DNA from: CAYJOG01 sp964371695 [NCBI: uncultured bacterium]
Lineage (GTDB): Bacteria > CAYJOG01
NCBI GenBank assembly: GCA_964371695.1
Contig: CAYJOG010000029.1
Coordinates: 1 to 11,629 of the forward strand
Reading direction: 5' to 3'
DNA: 11,629 bases
Both the position numbers and the translations under genes were made by a program. Numbering within the stretch: the stretch's first letter is position 1; each line of letters starts with the position of its first letter. Below, in pieces: positions 6,544 to 11,629 of the stretch. The notes under the pieces are model-generated. The model was not told the origin of the DNA, made no database searches, and was given only the letters and a program-made list of their open reading frames with translations.

Positions 6544-7470
6544 CTATTGCAGCAACTGCAGGATGGCCTGGGGATTGGCGTTGGCCTGGGCCAGCGCCGC
6601 AGTGGCCGACTGGGCGAAAATCTGGTTTTTGGTGATGTCTGCGATTTTTGAGGCGAAATCCGTGTCGAGAATTCGGCTGCGGCTCTGGCTGATGTTGGTG
6701 TGGTCCAGCCAGGTTTCATTGATCACGTGGCGCATGCGGTTGTGCAGCACCCCCAGGTTGGTGCGCACATTGCTCTGAAAGGTCATCACCGACTGGCTCC
6801 ATTCCACCAGCCCCTGAAACACCGAGGTCTGCTGGGCGGAGTTGAGGATGCTAAAACCCAGGGGGTCCGAACTCCCGCCGGTAAGGGGGTCATAAAAAGT
6901 GCTCAGCGCCAGCGGGTTGCCATTCATGCTGAAGGACTGCACCGCCATCACGGGAACAGACACCCCCACGCGCATCTGGTTGTTGTTGTCCGGCCCTATC
7001 TGGGCGGCATATTGTGTGGAACTGGGCGGGTTGGCCACGGCGTCCAGCGCGCCGTTGAAAATTTCCTTGGTGTTGAACGTGACCGCGTCATATTTGCGGT
7101 TCAGTTCGGCGGCCAGTGTGTTGTATTCGTTGTAAAGCTTTTGCCGGTCGCTGTTGGTGAGCACGGCTTCGTTGGCGCCGCGCACGGCCAGGTCCCTCAT
7201 GCGCTGGGCGATGGCCTGGCTTTCATGAATCGCCCCATCGGCGGTGCCGATCAGGCTGGTGAGGTCCTCCACGTTCTGGATGGCCTGCTCGAACCCCCGT
7301 ATCTGGATGGTCATGATGGTCGCAAGCGCCATGCCAGAGGGGTCGTCCGCCGACTTGTTGATCTTCAGGCCGGTGGTGAGCTTCTCGAGGTTGGAGGCCA
7401 AGTTCAGGTTGTTCATCCTGAGCATGTTGATGCCCACCAAAGCGTTATAGTTTGTGTTGACAACAGACAT
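6544..7470 (-). CDS. fliC: Flagellin, short form
   Basis: Structural subunit of the flagellar filament, 308 residues, exported by the flagellar type III apparatus without a cleaved signal peptide. The N-terminal D0/D1 block (1-140) has VNTNYNALVGIN, LEKLTTGLKINKSADDPSGMA (29-48), and the QRMRDLAVRGANE helix (89-101). The C-terminal D1/D0 block (221-308) has NLGVLHNRM, SRSRILDTDFASK (263-275), and ends TAALAQANANPQAILQLL. The central part (141-220) is only about 80 residues, so the outer D2/D3 region is small. GGAG on the minus strand (7477-7480) lies six bases before the ATG. No other flagellar gene is nearby, so this may be one of several scattered flagellins; its closest neighbours are unrelated. 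It converges with the 5546 gene, the BIME-like repeat lying between them. Confidence 0.95.
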   Translation of the reverse strand: MSVVNTNYNALVGINMLRMNNLNLASNLEKLTTGLKINKSADDPSGMALATIMTIQIRGFEQAIQNVEDLTSLIGTADGAIHESQAIAQRMRDLAVRGANEAVLTNSDRQKLYNEYNTLAAELNRKYDAVTFNTKEIFNGALDAVANPPSSTQYAAQIGPDNNNQMRVGVSVPVMAVQSFSMNGNPLALSTFYDPLTGGSSDPLGFSILNSAQQTSVFQGLVEWSQSVMTFQSNVRTNLGVLHNRMRHVINETWLDHTNISQSRSRILDTDFASKIADITKNQIFAQSATAALAQANANPQAILQLLQ

Positions 7471-7492
7471 GGCTGACTCCGTTAGCCTTTCT

Positions 7493-7508
7493 GAACCTTC
7501 CCTGGTTC
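7493..7508 (-). promoter_or_regulatory. Small hairpin in the flagellin 5' leader
   Basis: GAACC (7493-7497) and GGTTC (7504-7508) form a 5-bp stem with a six-base loop, about 12 bases before the flagellin ribosome binding site. It could affect translation or mRNA stability. It is short, so a chance occurrence is possible. Confidence 0.3.
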
Positions 7509-7534
7509 ATGGATAAGTCTGATTATTACCCTTC

Positions 7535-7564
7535 AAGGTAACACGAGTTTGTTGACCAGTCAAC
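7535..7564 (-). promoter_or_regulatory. Candidate flagellin promoter with overlapping palindrome
   Basis: On the minus strand, TTGACT (7558-7563) and TACCTT (7535-7540) are separated by 17 bases, giving a -35 close to consensus and a poor -10. The -35 sits inside the perfect palindrome GTTGAC-CA-GTCAAC (7551-7564), which could be an operator. I see no convincing sigma-28 or sigma-54 promoter in this leader. Predicted start of transcription is about 7528. Confidence 0.4.
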
Positions 7565-7595
7565 CCAAAAATTCAGCCGGCCTGGACAAGGTGTT

Positions 7596-8417
7596 TCACG
7601 CCGGTTCGGGCAGCGCCCCGCCCTTTGCCCCCAACAGAGACAACAACCCCTCATTCACCGGGCCAAGCAGGTCCAGCACCGGCTTGCCAGTTTTCAGCAG
7701 CCACTCAATGCCGGTGGCGGGATAAAAACGCAGCCAGTGATTTTCGGCGATGGCTTGCAGGGTGCGCTGCATGCCCAGGGCCAGCGCCAGCAGGTTCTGG
7801 CCTTCGTGGCTGTCGTCCCAGGCCTGCTGAAAGGCCTCAAAAAACTGAATATGCGCCACCTTGATGACCCCCAGGGCCGGTTTGCCAATCGCCTCGTCGC
7901 CTGCGGCCCACACCCGCGCCACTTCATAGGCTTCATCCAGGCGGTTTGCCGCCAACAGGGCTTCCACCTCTTTGGCCCAGGGCTCGTGCAGACGGGGGGT
8001 GAGCGGTTCCACCCTGGGATACACTCCGCCGGTCTCTTCTTCGATGCACGACCAGATCAGCCGCTTGCCCGTTTCATCCAGCACCAGCGTGAGCATGGTG
8101 CCATTGGGCCGCACAAACAGTTTCACGCCCCCGGCTTTCATGAAAAACCGCGCCAGACGGGCGTCCAGCTTGAAGGGCAGGAAAAACGTGTCGATGGCGA
8201 GTTCTTCTCTGGAGAGGTCCTCTCCCCGTTCCAGCGCGCCCTGGGCCGCCACCAGATTGAACCAAGGCTCCTTGAACGCCTTGCTGGCAAACGACATGGC
8301 GCTTTGTTCGCGGGGGTTCAGGTGAGGCGCTTTGGGTTTGGGCGCGGGCTTGTGACCGGCTGCGGGTTTGGCCTTCTTTTTGGCAGCGGTGGGGGTGGAT
8401 TTTGTTTTTTGGCTCAT
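7596..8417 (-). CDS. Hypothetical protein with Lys/Pro/Ala-rich N-terminal tail
   Basis: Protein of 273 residues, not recognised. Residues 1-32 are a basic, low-complexity tail (repeated AKKKAKP and KPAPKPKAP type segments), the kind found on nucleic-acid-binding or cell-envelope-associated proteins. From residue 33 a folded region begins: AIDTFFLPFKLDARLARFF (74-92), a beta-rich segment GGVKLFVRPNGTMLTLVLD (96-114), then mainly helices with LLAANRLDEAYEVARVWAAGD (154-174), which resembles a helical repeat, and LGMQRTLQAIAENHW (214-228). No signal peptide or transmembrane helix. GGGAGAG on the minus strand lies about eight bases before the ATG. It is divergent from the GMC oxidoreductase gene over a 160-bp spacer with a shared inverted repeat. 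Third-position G/C use matches the neighbours, which supports real coding. Confidence 0.78.
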   Translation of the reverse strand: MSQKTKSTPTAAKKKAKPAAGHKPAPKPKAPHLNPREQSAMSFASKAFKEPWFNLVAAQGALERGEDLSREELAIDTFFLPFKLDARLARFFMKAGGVKLFVRPNGTMLTLVLDETGKRLIWSCIEEETGGVYPRVEPLTPRLHEPWAKEVEALLAANRLDEAYEVARVWAAGDEAIGKPALGVIKVAHIQFFEAFQQAWDDSHEGQNLLALALGMQRTLQAIAENHWLRFYPATGIEWLLKTGKPVLDLLGPVNEGLLSLLGAKGGALPEPA

Positions 8418-8443
8418 GTCGAAACACTCTCCCGGAAAATATT

Positions 8444-8468
8444 GGTCAAGTGTCTAAATCGCTTGACC
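8444..8468. promoter_or_regulatory. Inverted repeat in the divergent promoter region
   Basis: GGTCAAG (8444-8450) and CTTGACC (8462-8468) are perfect 7-bp inverted arms with an 11-base spacer, centred between the two divergent genes. The right arm contains the -35 hexamer of the GMC promoter, so a bound dimeric regulator would control at least that gene. The TTGAC half resembles the palindrome upstream of the flagellin. Confidence 0.45.
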
Positions 8469-8491
8469 GTGTTTGATATTAACGATATAAA
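8463..8491 (+). promoter_or_regulatory. Sigma-70 promoter of the GMC oxidoreductase gene
   Basis: TTGACC (8463-8468) and TATAAA (8486-8491) are separated by exactly 17 bases, each hexamer 5 of 6 to consensus. Transcription would begin near 8498, leaving a leader of about 80 bases before the ATG at 8578. A weaker set on the other strand, TTGCCT then TAATAT 16 bases later, could serve the divergent gene. Confidence 0.65.
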
Positions 8492-8577
8492 AAAAGAAGG
8501 CAACTGTCTTGCCCCATACAGCATGAATCCATTTTGAACTTCAGGAAACAAACTCTTTATTCAGAAAGGCCCTGACC

Positions 8578-10560
8578 ATGTCCCTGACTCCTTCCCAACG
8601 CCAAACCCTGCTTGTCCTGGCCCAGGCCATGATTCCGGCGGGGGTACACGTGAAGCCCTTTGGCCAGGAGAGCCTGGACAGGCTGGAGCAGCAGTTGGGC
8701 GTTTTGCCCGAAGTGGAAAGCAATGCCTTTGGCGTGATGCTGCAAATTGTAGAGAAAGCCGCCATTCCCGTGCTGGGGCGGTCGCTTTCTGGCGCGAGCA
8801 CCGAGCAGGCGGGCAAACTGCTGGATTTCATTTTTGACAACAACGCCGCGCTGCGCGCCCTGCTGCGCATGTTGGCCGCGCCCATCAAGCTGGCGCACTT
8901 CGACAACAAAGAAGCCTTTGACGCCTACGGCGCGGGTTATCGCTGCGCCAGCGTAAAAGACGAACCCGCCCCCTGGCTGGCCAGTGTGTACACCCCCGAA
9001 AGCTGGAGCGAAGAGGAACTGGAATGCGACGTGGTGGTGGTGGGCAGCGGCGCGGGGGGCGCGGTGATGGCCAAGGAACTGGCCGAGCGCGGCCTGGCGG
9101 TGTTGATTGTAGAAAGCGGCCCCCTGCACCGGCGCGAGCAGTTCAACGGCCCCATCGTGAACACCCTCAAAGACCTTTTCGTGAACGCGGGCACCAACAC
9201 CACACTGGGGCTGCCGGTGGTGGCGCTGCCGGTGGGCCGCTCGGTGGGGGGCAGCACCACCATCAATTCCGGCACCTGTCTGGTGCCCCCCGAAAGCCTG
9301 TTCGCCGAGTGGCGCAAAGATCTTGGCCTGCCTTTTACCCGCGACATGCTGGACCCTTTTTATGACCGTGTGTCGGGCGTGATGCAGGTGGAGCCAGCGA
9401 AGCAGCCGTGGATTGGCCGGGTGGGGGACATTATTGCCCAGGGCTGCGACGCGCTGGGGTTTGAACACCATGGCCCGCTGCCCCGCAACGCGCCCTCCTG
9501 CGATGGTCAGGGCACCTGCTGTTTTGGTTGCCCCACCGACGCCAAACGCAGCACCAACGTCAGCTACATTCCCATGGCGCTCAGGGCCGGGGCCACGCTG
9601 TTGTCCGGCTTTGAAGTGAAACACCTGCACACCCGCAAGGGCCGGGCCACGGGCCTCACGGCCCATGGCCGCACGCAAGACGGCCACACCCGCAAGGTGC
9701 GGGTGCATGCGCGCTCGGTGGTGGTGAGCGGCGGCACACTGTTCACGCCGCTGCTGCTGGATAAAAACGGCATGGGGCGCGAAAGCGGCTGGCTGGGGCG
9801 CAACCTGTCCATTCACCCGGCGGTGTCGGCCATCGCCATCATGCAGGATGAAGTGCGGGGATATAACGGCATTCCCCAGGGTTATGGCGTGGATGAGTTC
9901 AAGGACGAAGGCATCATGCTGGAGGGCGGCTTCATGCCCCTGCAACTCATGGCGCTCACCCTCAGCCCCTATGGCCCGCGCTACACCAGCCTCATGGACC
10001 GCTACAACCACATGGCCATTTTCGCGGGCATGATCAAGGACACCTGCCGCGGGCGCGTGGTGGCCGACCCGGCGGGACAGCCCCGTGCGTTCTATCAGCT
10101 CAACCAGCGCGACCTGAAATCCCTCACCAAAGTGTTGCACCACCTGGTGGACATCTTTCACGCGGCGGGGGCCATTGAGGTGTATCCGCAGATTGGCCGC
10201 TGGCCCCGTCTGCAAACCGCCAGGGACATCGTGCGGTTCAAGACCTATCAACCGGCGCGCCTGGATTTTGAAGTCAACGCCTTTCACCCCCTGGGCACGG
10301 CGCGCCTGGGGGCAGACCCTAAAAACAGCGTGGTGGGGCCAAATCACGAACTGCACCACGTCAAACATCTCTATGTGGCCGATGGCTCCTGTGTGCCGTC
10401 GTCGTTGGGGGTGAATCCGCAGATGACCATCATGGCCCTGGCCACGCGGGCGGCGGGTCTGCTGGCCGACCGTCTGGAAGACGAAGACCGTTTCAAGTTG
10501 TCGGGCAACCAGACCCAACACGGCCACAACGGCTCGGTGGGTTCCAAACTGGCGGTGTAA
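8578..10560 (+). CDS. GMC-family flavin oxidoreductase, long-chain alcohol oxidase type
   Basis: FAD-dependent alcohol oxidase or dehydrogenase of 660 residues. Residues 1-125 are a helical N-terminal extension like gluconate 2-dehydrogenase subunit 3 (LVLAQAMIPAG at 13-22, LLDFIFDNNAALRALLRML at 81-99). The FAD Rossmann motif VVVVGSGAGGAV is at 152-163 with an acidic residue at the end of the second strand (VES, 178-180). GRSVGGSTTINSG (220-232) is the second GMC signature. A Cys cluster, C308, C314, C315 and C318 in CDGQGTCCFGCP, is shared with fatty-alcohol-oxidase-like members. The catalytic pair is His570 (NAFHPLGT) and Asn613 (GVNPQMTI). No signal peptide is seen, so it is cytoplasmic or peripherally membrane-bound. 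The ATG follows AGAAAGG. A long-chain or hydrophobic alcohol is the likely substrate by family; the true electron acceptor is unknown. No cytochrome partner is encoded nearby. Confidence 0.9.
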   Translation: MSLTPSQRQTLLVLAQAMIPAGVHVKPFGQESLDRLEQQLGVLPEVESNAFGVMLQIVEKAAIPVLGRSLSGASTEQAGKLLDFIFDNNAALRALLRMLAAPIKLAHFDNKEAFDAYGAGYRCASVKDEPAPWLASVYTPESWSEEELECDVVVVGSGAGGAVMAKELAERGLAVLIVESGPLHRREQFNGPIVNTLKDLFVNAGTNTTLGLPVVALPVGRSVGGSTTINSGTCLVPPESLFAEWRKDLGLPFTRDMLDPFYDRVSGVMQVEPAKQPWIGRVGDIIAQGCDALGFEHHGPLPRNAPSCDGQGTCCFGCPTDAKRSTNVSYIPMALRAGATLLSGFEVKHLHTRKGRATGLTAHGRTQDGHTRKVRVHARSVVVSGGTLFTPLLLDKNGMGRESGWLGRNLSIHPAVSAIAIMQDEVRGYNGIPQGYGVDEFKDEGIMLEGGFMPLQLMALTLSPYGPRYTSLMDRYNHMAIFAGMIKDTCRGRVVADPAGQPRAFYQLNQRDLKSLTKVLHHLVDIFHAAGAIEVYPQIGRWPRLQTARDIVRFKTYQPARLDFEVNAFHPLGTARLGADPKNSVVGPNHELHHVKHLYVADGSCVPSSLGVNPQMTIMALATRAAGLLADRLEDEDRFKLSGNQTQHGHNGSVGSKLAV

Positions 10561-10566
10561 AAAATG

Positions 10567-10676
10567 AAAGCAGAAAGTTGGAGGTTGGTGGTTGGAAGCA
10601 AGAAGTTGGAGGCTGGAAGCAAGAAGTTGGAGCTGGAAGCAAGAAGTTGGAGCTGGAAGCAAGAAGTTGGAGCTGG
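10567..10676. repeat. 20-bp minisatellite after the GMC gene
   Basis: The unit AAGCAAGAAGTTGGAGCTGG is repeated exactly three times (10617-10636, 10637-10656, 10657-10676). It is preceded by a 21-base variant (10596-10616) and a decayed leading part from 10567. The unit is not a multiple of three and lies outside any gene. Exactness of the last three copies suggests recent slippage or unequal exchange. It begins seven bases after the stop codon. Confidence 0.88.
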
Positions 10677-10697
10677 TTAAAGAAAAGCCCCATCGTT

Positions 10698-10766
10698 CCC
10701 TCTCCTCTTTGGGGAGAGGGTGGTCCGTAGGACCGGGTGAGGGGTCAAACAAAAAAACCTCACCGG
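10698..10766. repeat. CCCTCTCC/GGAGAGGG hairpin cluster
   Basis: CCCTCTCC (10698-10705) pairs with GGAGAGGG (10713-10720). GGTCC (10722-10726) pairs with GGACC (10730-10734) around GTA. GGTGAGG (10736-10742) pairs with CCTCACC (10758-10764) around an A-rich loop. Such triple-hairpin elements with CTCTCC arms are widespread intergenic repeats in GC-rich proteobacteria. A related single hairpin follows the HAD gene at 11559. May also terminate transcription from the GMC gene. Confidence 0.65.
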
Positions 10767-10848
10767 AGTAGCGGCGGTGTCCTCACCAAAGAAAACTGGT
10801 AGAAGAGGCATCCTGCCTGTGGGCGTGCCCAGCGGCGCGACAGCGCCG
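10766..10848. repeat. Mosaic of REP-type hairpins upstream of the HAD gene
   Basis: Together with the two preceding entries this fills the 332-bp gene-free stretch 10561-10892. GGAGTAGCGGCGGTG (10765-10779) then TCCT then CACC (10784-10787) is a REP head with a shortened 3' arm. GTAG (10799-10802) precedes AGGCA (10806-10810), TCC and TGCCT (10814-10818). GGGC-GT-GCCC is at 10821-10830. CGGCGC (10833-10838) pairs with GCGCCG (10843-10848) around GACA. The remaining 10849-10892 contains GGTTCAAACA, also seen at 3897, and no other clear signal. Confidence 0.6.
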
Positions 10849-10892
10849 GGGTTCAAACAAAAAGCCCCACCAAACCACGCTACCCTTCCACC

Positions 10893-11552
10893 GTGTTTTC
10901 TCGTCCCCGCATTCAGGCCGTGGCTTTTGATCTGGACGGCACGCTGGTGGATTCCGTGGCGGCCATCACGGCGTCGGTGAACTGGCTTTTTGCGCGCCTC
11001 AAGAAAAAACCGCTCACGCAGGCCCAGGTGGCCCAGGCGGTGGGGGAGGGAGCACGCACGCTTTTCAACCGACTGATGGTGGGCGACCCCCGGCAGCACG
11101 ACGACCGGCTTTTTGAAACGTTCATCAACCACTACACCCGCACCAGCCCAGGCCGCACGCCATTTTTCCCCCACGCCAAAACCACGCTGGGGGAAATCCG
11201 GCGGCGCGTGCCCGTGGTGCTCTTGACCAACAAACCCCGCGCCGCCACACACGGCCTGCTGCGGGTGCTGGGGGTGACGGACTGGTTCACCCTGGTGCTT
11301 TGTCCCGAAGACGTGCGCCACCGCAAACCGCACCCCGAAAGCCTGCTGGTGGCCGCCGCCACTTTGGGTGTGCCGGTGCAAAACCTGCTCATGACCGGCG
11401 ATGGCAGGCCCGACGCGCTTTGCGCCTTCATGGCGGGCACACCGCTTTTGGCCTGCACCTTTGGTTATGGCGGCAAGGGATTTCACCAACCCATGCCCGC
11501 GCTGGCCGAACTGAACAACTGGCGGGATTTTCCGTTGGGGTGGTTGGGGTAA
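10893..11552 (+). CDS. gph: HAD-superfamily phosphatase, phosphoglycolate phosphatase-like
   Basis: Cytoplasmic phosphatase of 219 residues, probably acting on 2-phosphoglycolate or another small sugar phosphate. Motif I is AFDLDGTLVDS with nucleophile Asp13 and acid/base Asp15. The helical cap spans about 20-90. Motif II is LLTNK (Thr112), motif III RHRKPHP (Lys145), and motif IV MTGDGRPDALCA (Asp170, Asp174). The CTFGYGGKG near the end matches the VxxGY segment of Gph. Motif IV has Gly where GDS is usual, a common tolerated change. The GTG at 10893 is preferred because the N-terminus then fits the family; no Shine-Dalgarno is visible, as for nnr. Other members of this subfamily (beta-phosphoglucomutase, pyrophosphatase, MupP-type) cannot be excluded. 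Confidence 0.88.
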   Translation: MFSRPRIQAVAFDLDGTLVDSVAAITASVNWLFARLKKKPLTQAQVAQAVGEGARTLFNRLMVGDPRQHDDRLFETFINHYTRTSPGRTPFFPHAKTTLGEIRRRVPVVLLTNKPRAATHGLLRVLGVTDWFTLVLCPEDVRHRKPHPESLLVAAATLGVPVQNLLMTGDGRPDALCAFMAGTPLLACTFGYGGKGFHQPMPALAELNNWRDFPLGWLG

Positions 11553-11558
11553 TCGCCC

Positions 11559-11581
11559 CCTCTCCCCTTTATGGGGAGAGG
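11559..11581 (+). terminator. Hairpin after the HAD gene
   Basis: CCTCTCCCC (11559-11567) pairs perfectly with GGGGAGAGG (11573-11581) around TTTAT, starting seven bases after the stop codon. No T tract follows. It shares its arms with the repeat at 10698, so it may be a repeat copy that also serves as a 3' end. Confidence 0.5.
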
Positions 11582-11582
11582 A

Positions 11583-11629
11583 TAGTGGTTCGTCTGGTTA
11601 ACAATGAGGAGTAGGTGCGGTGTCACCAC
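11583..11629 (+). repeat. REP copy cut by the window end
   Basis: TAGTGGTTCGT (11583-11593) and then GGAGTAGGTGCGGTGTC (11608-11624) match the left part of the 6431-6483 element in order and spacing. The second hairpin arm begins (CACCAC) and is cut by the end of the window. Confidence 0.7.

Noticed and set aside
6700-7476. Open frame of 258 codons on the plus strand over the flagellin
   Set aside because: Antisense shadow of the flagellin, whose conserved termini lie on the minus strand.
7737-8537. Open frame of 266 codons on the plus strand over the 7596-8417 gene
   Set aside because: It would run through the divergent promoter region; the minus-strand frame has a ribosome binding site and a protein-like composition. 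Still, since neither protein is recognised, the choice is less certain than for the others.
10596-10676. CRISPR-like or coding repeat
   Set aside because: Tandem 20-bp units without spacers, not a multiple of three and outside any supported gene.
8557-10752. Open frame of 731 codons on the minus strand opposite the GMC gene
   Set aside because: Same cause: a stop-free shadow of a GC-rich gene. The sense strand holds all GMC catalytic motifs, and the antisense frame even runs through the minisatellite.

Overview
The window reads as a GC-rich, free-living, motile Gram-negative bacterium, most likely a proteobacterium. The pointers are a polar-type flagellin, a spinster-like MFS transporter, a glucose-methanol-choline (GMC) flavoprotein of the long-chain alcohol oxidase type, and many palindromic intergenic repeats of the REP class with a REP-associated transposase. 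A magnetococcus-like lineage is possible (scattered flagellins, similar repeats), but that is a guess. No rRNA, tRNA, CRISPR array, prophage or plasmid function is visible.

Layout. 1-1581: 3' part of a spinster-like MFS transporter (+), its start lying left of the window. 1723-3132: a glutamine-synthetase-family ligase (+). 3133-3268: an odd low-complexity patch with two G/C homopolymer palindromes. 3269-3775: a REP-associated tyrosine transposase (RAYT, -), with a tandem array of REP heads just upstream of it at 3803-3886. 3924-5501: bifunctional NAD(P)HX epimerase/dehydratase (+). 5546-6433: an unrecognised membrane-anchored protein with a pseudopilin-like C-terminal motif (+). 6457-6516: a double-hairpin repeat between convergent genes. 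6544-7470: flagellin (-). 7596-8417: unknown protein with a Lys/Pro/Ala-rich tail (-). 8578-10560: GMC oxidoreductase (+), behind a good sigma-70 promoter. 10561-10892: a 332-bp gene-free stretch packed with a 20-bp minisatellite and several palindromic repeats. 10893-11552: phosphoglycolate-phosphatase-like HAD hydrolase (+), followed by a hairpin and the start of another REP copy cut by the window end.

The genes do not form one pathway. The transporter and the ligase could act together on an amine or amino-acid-like substrate. The NAD(P)HX repair enzyme and the HAD phosphatase are metabolite-repair or housekeeping functions. The flagellin stands alone. The unifying theme lies between the genes: a REP family with a GTAG/GAGTAG head, a short self-complementary stem and a TCCC/TTCC/TCCT loop recurs in at least six places, often as inverted pairs, in the same 12 kb as a RAYT, the enzyme class thought to move such elements. 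The RAYT itself sits behind a related but different head array. This is the most interesting aspect of the window; RAYT/REP systems as such are already described.
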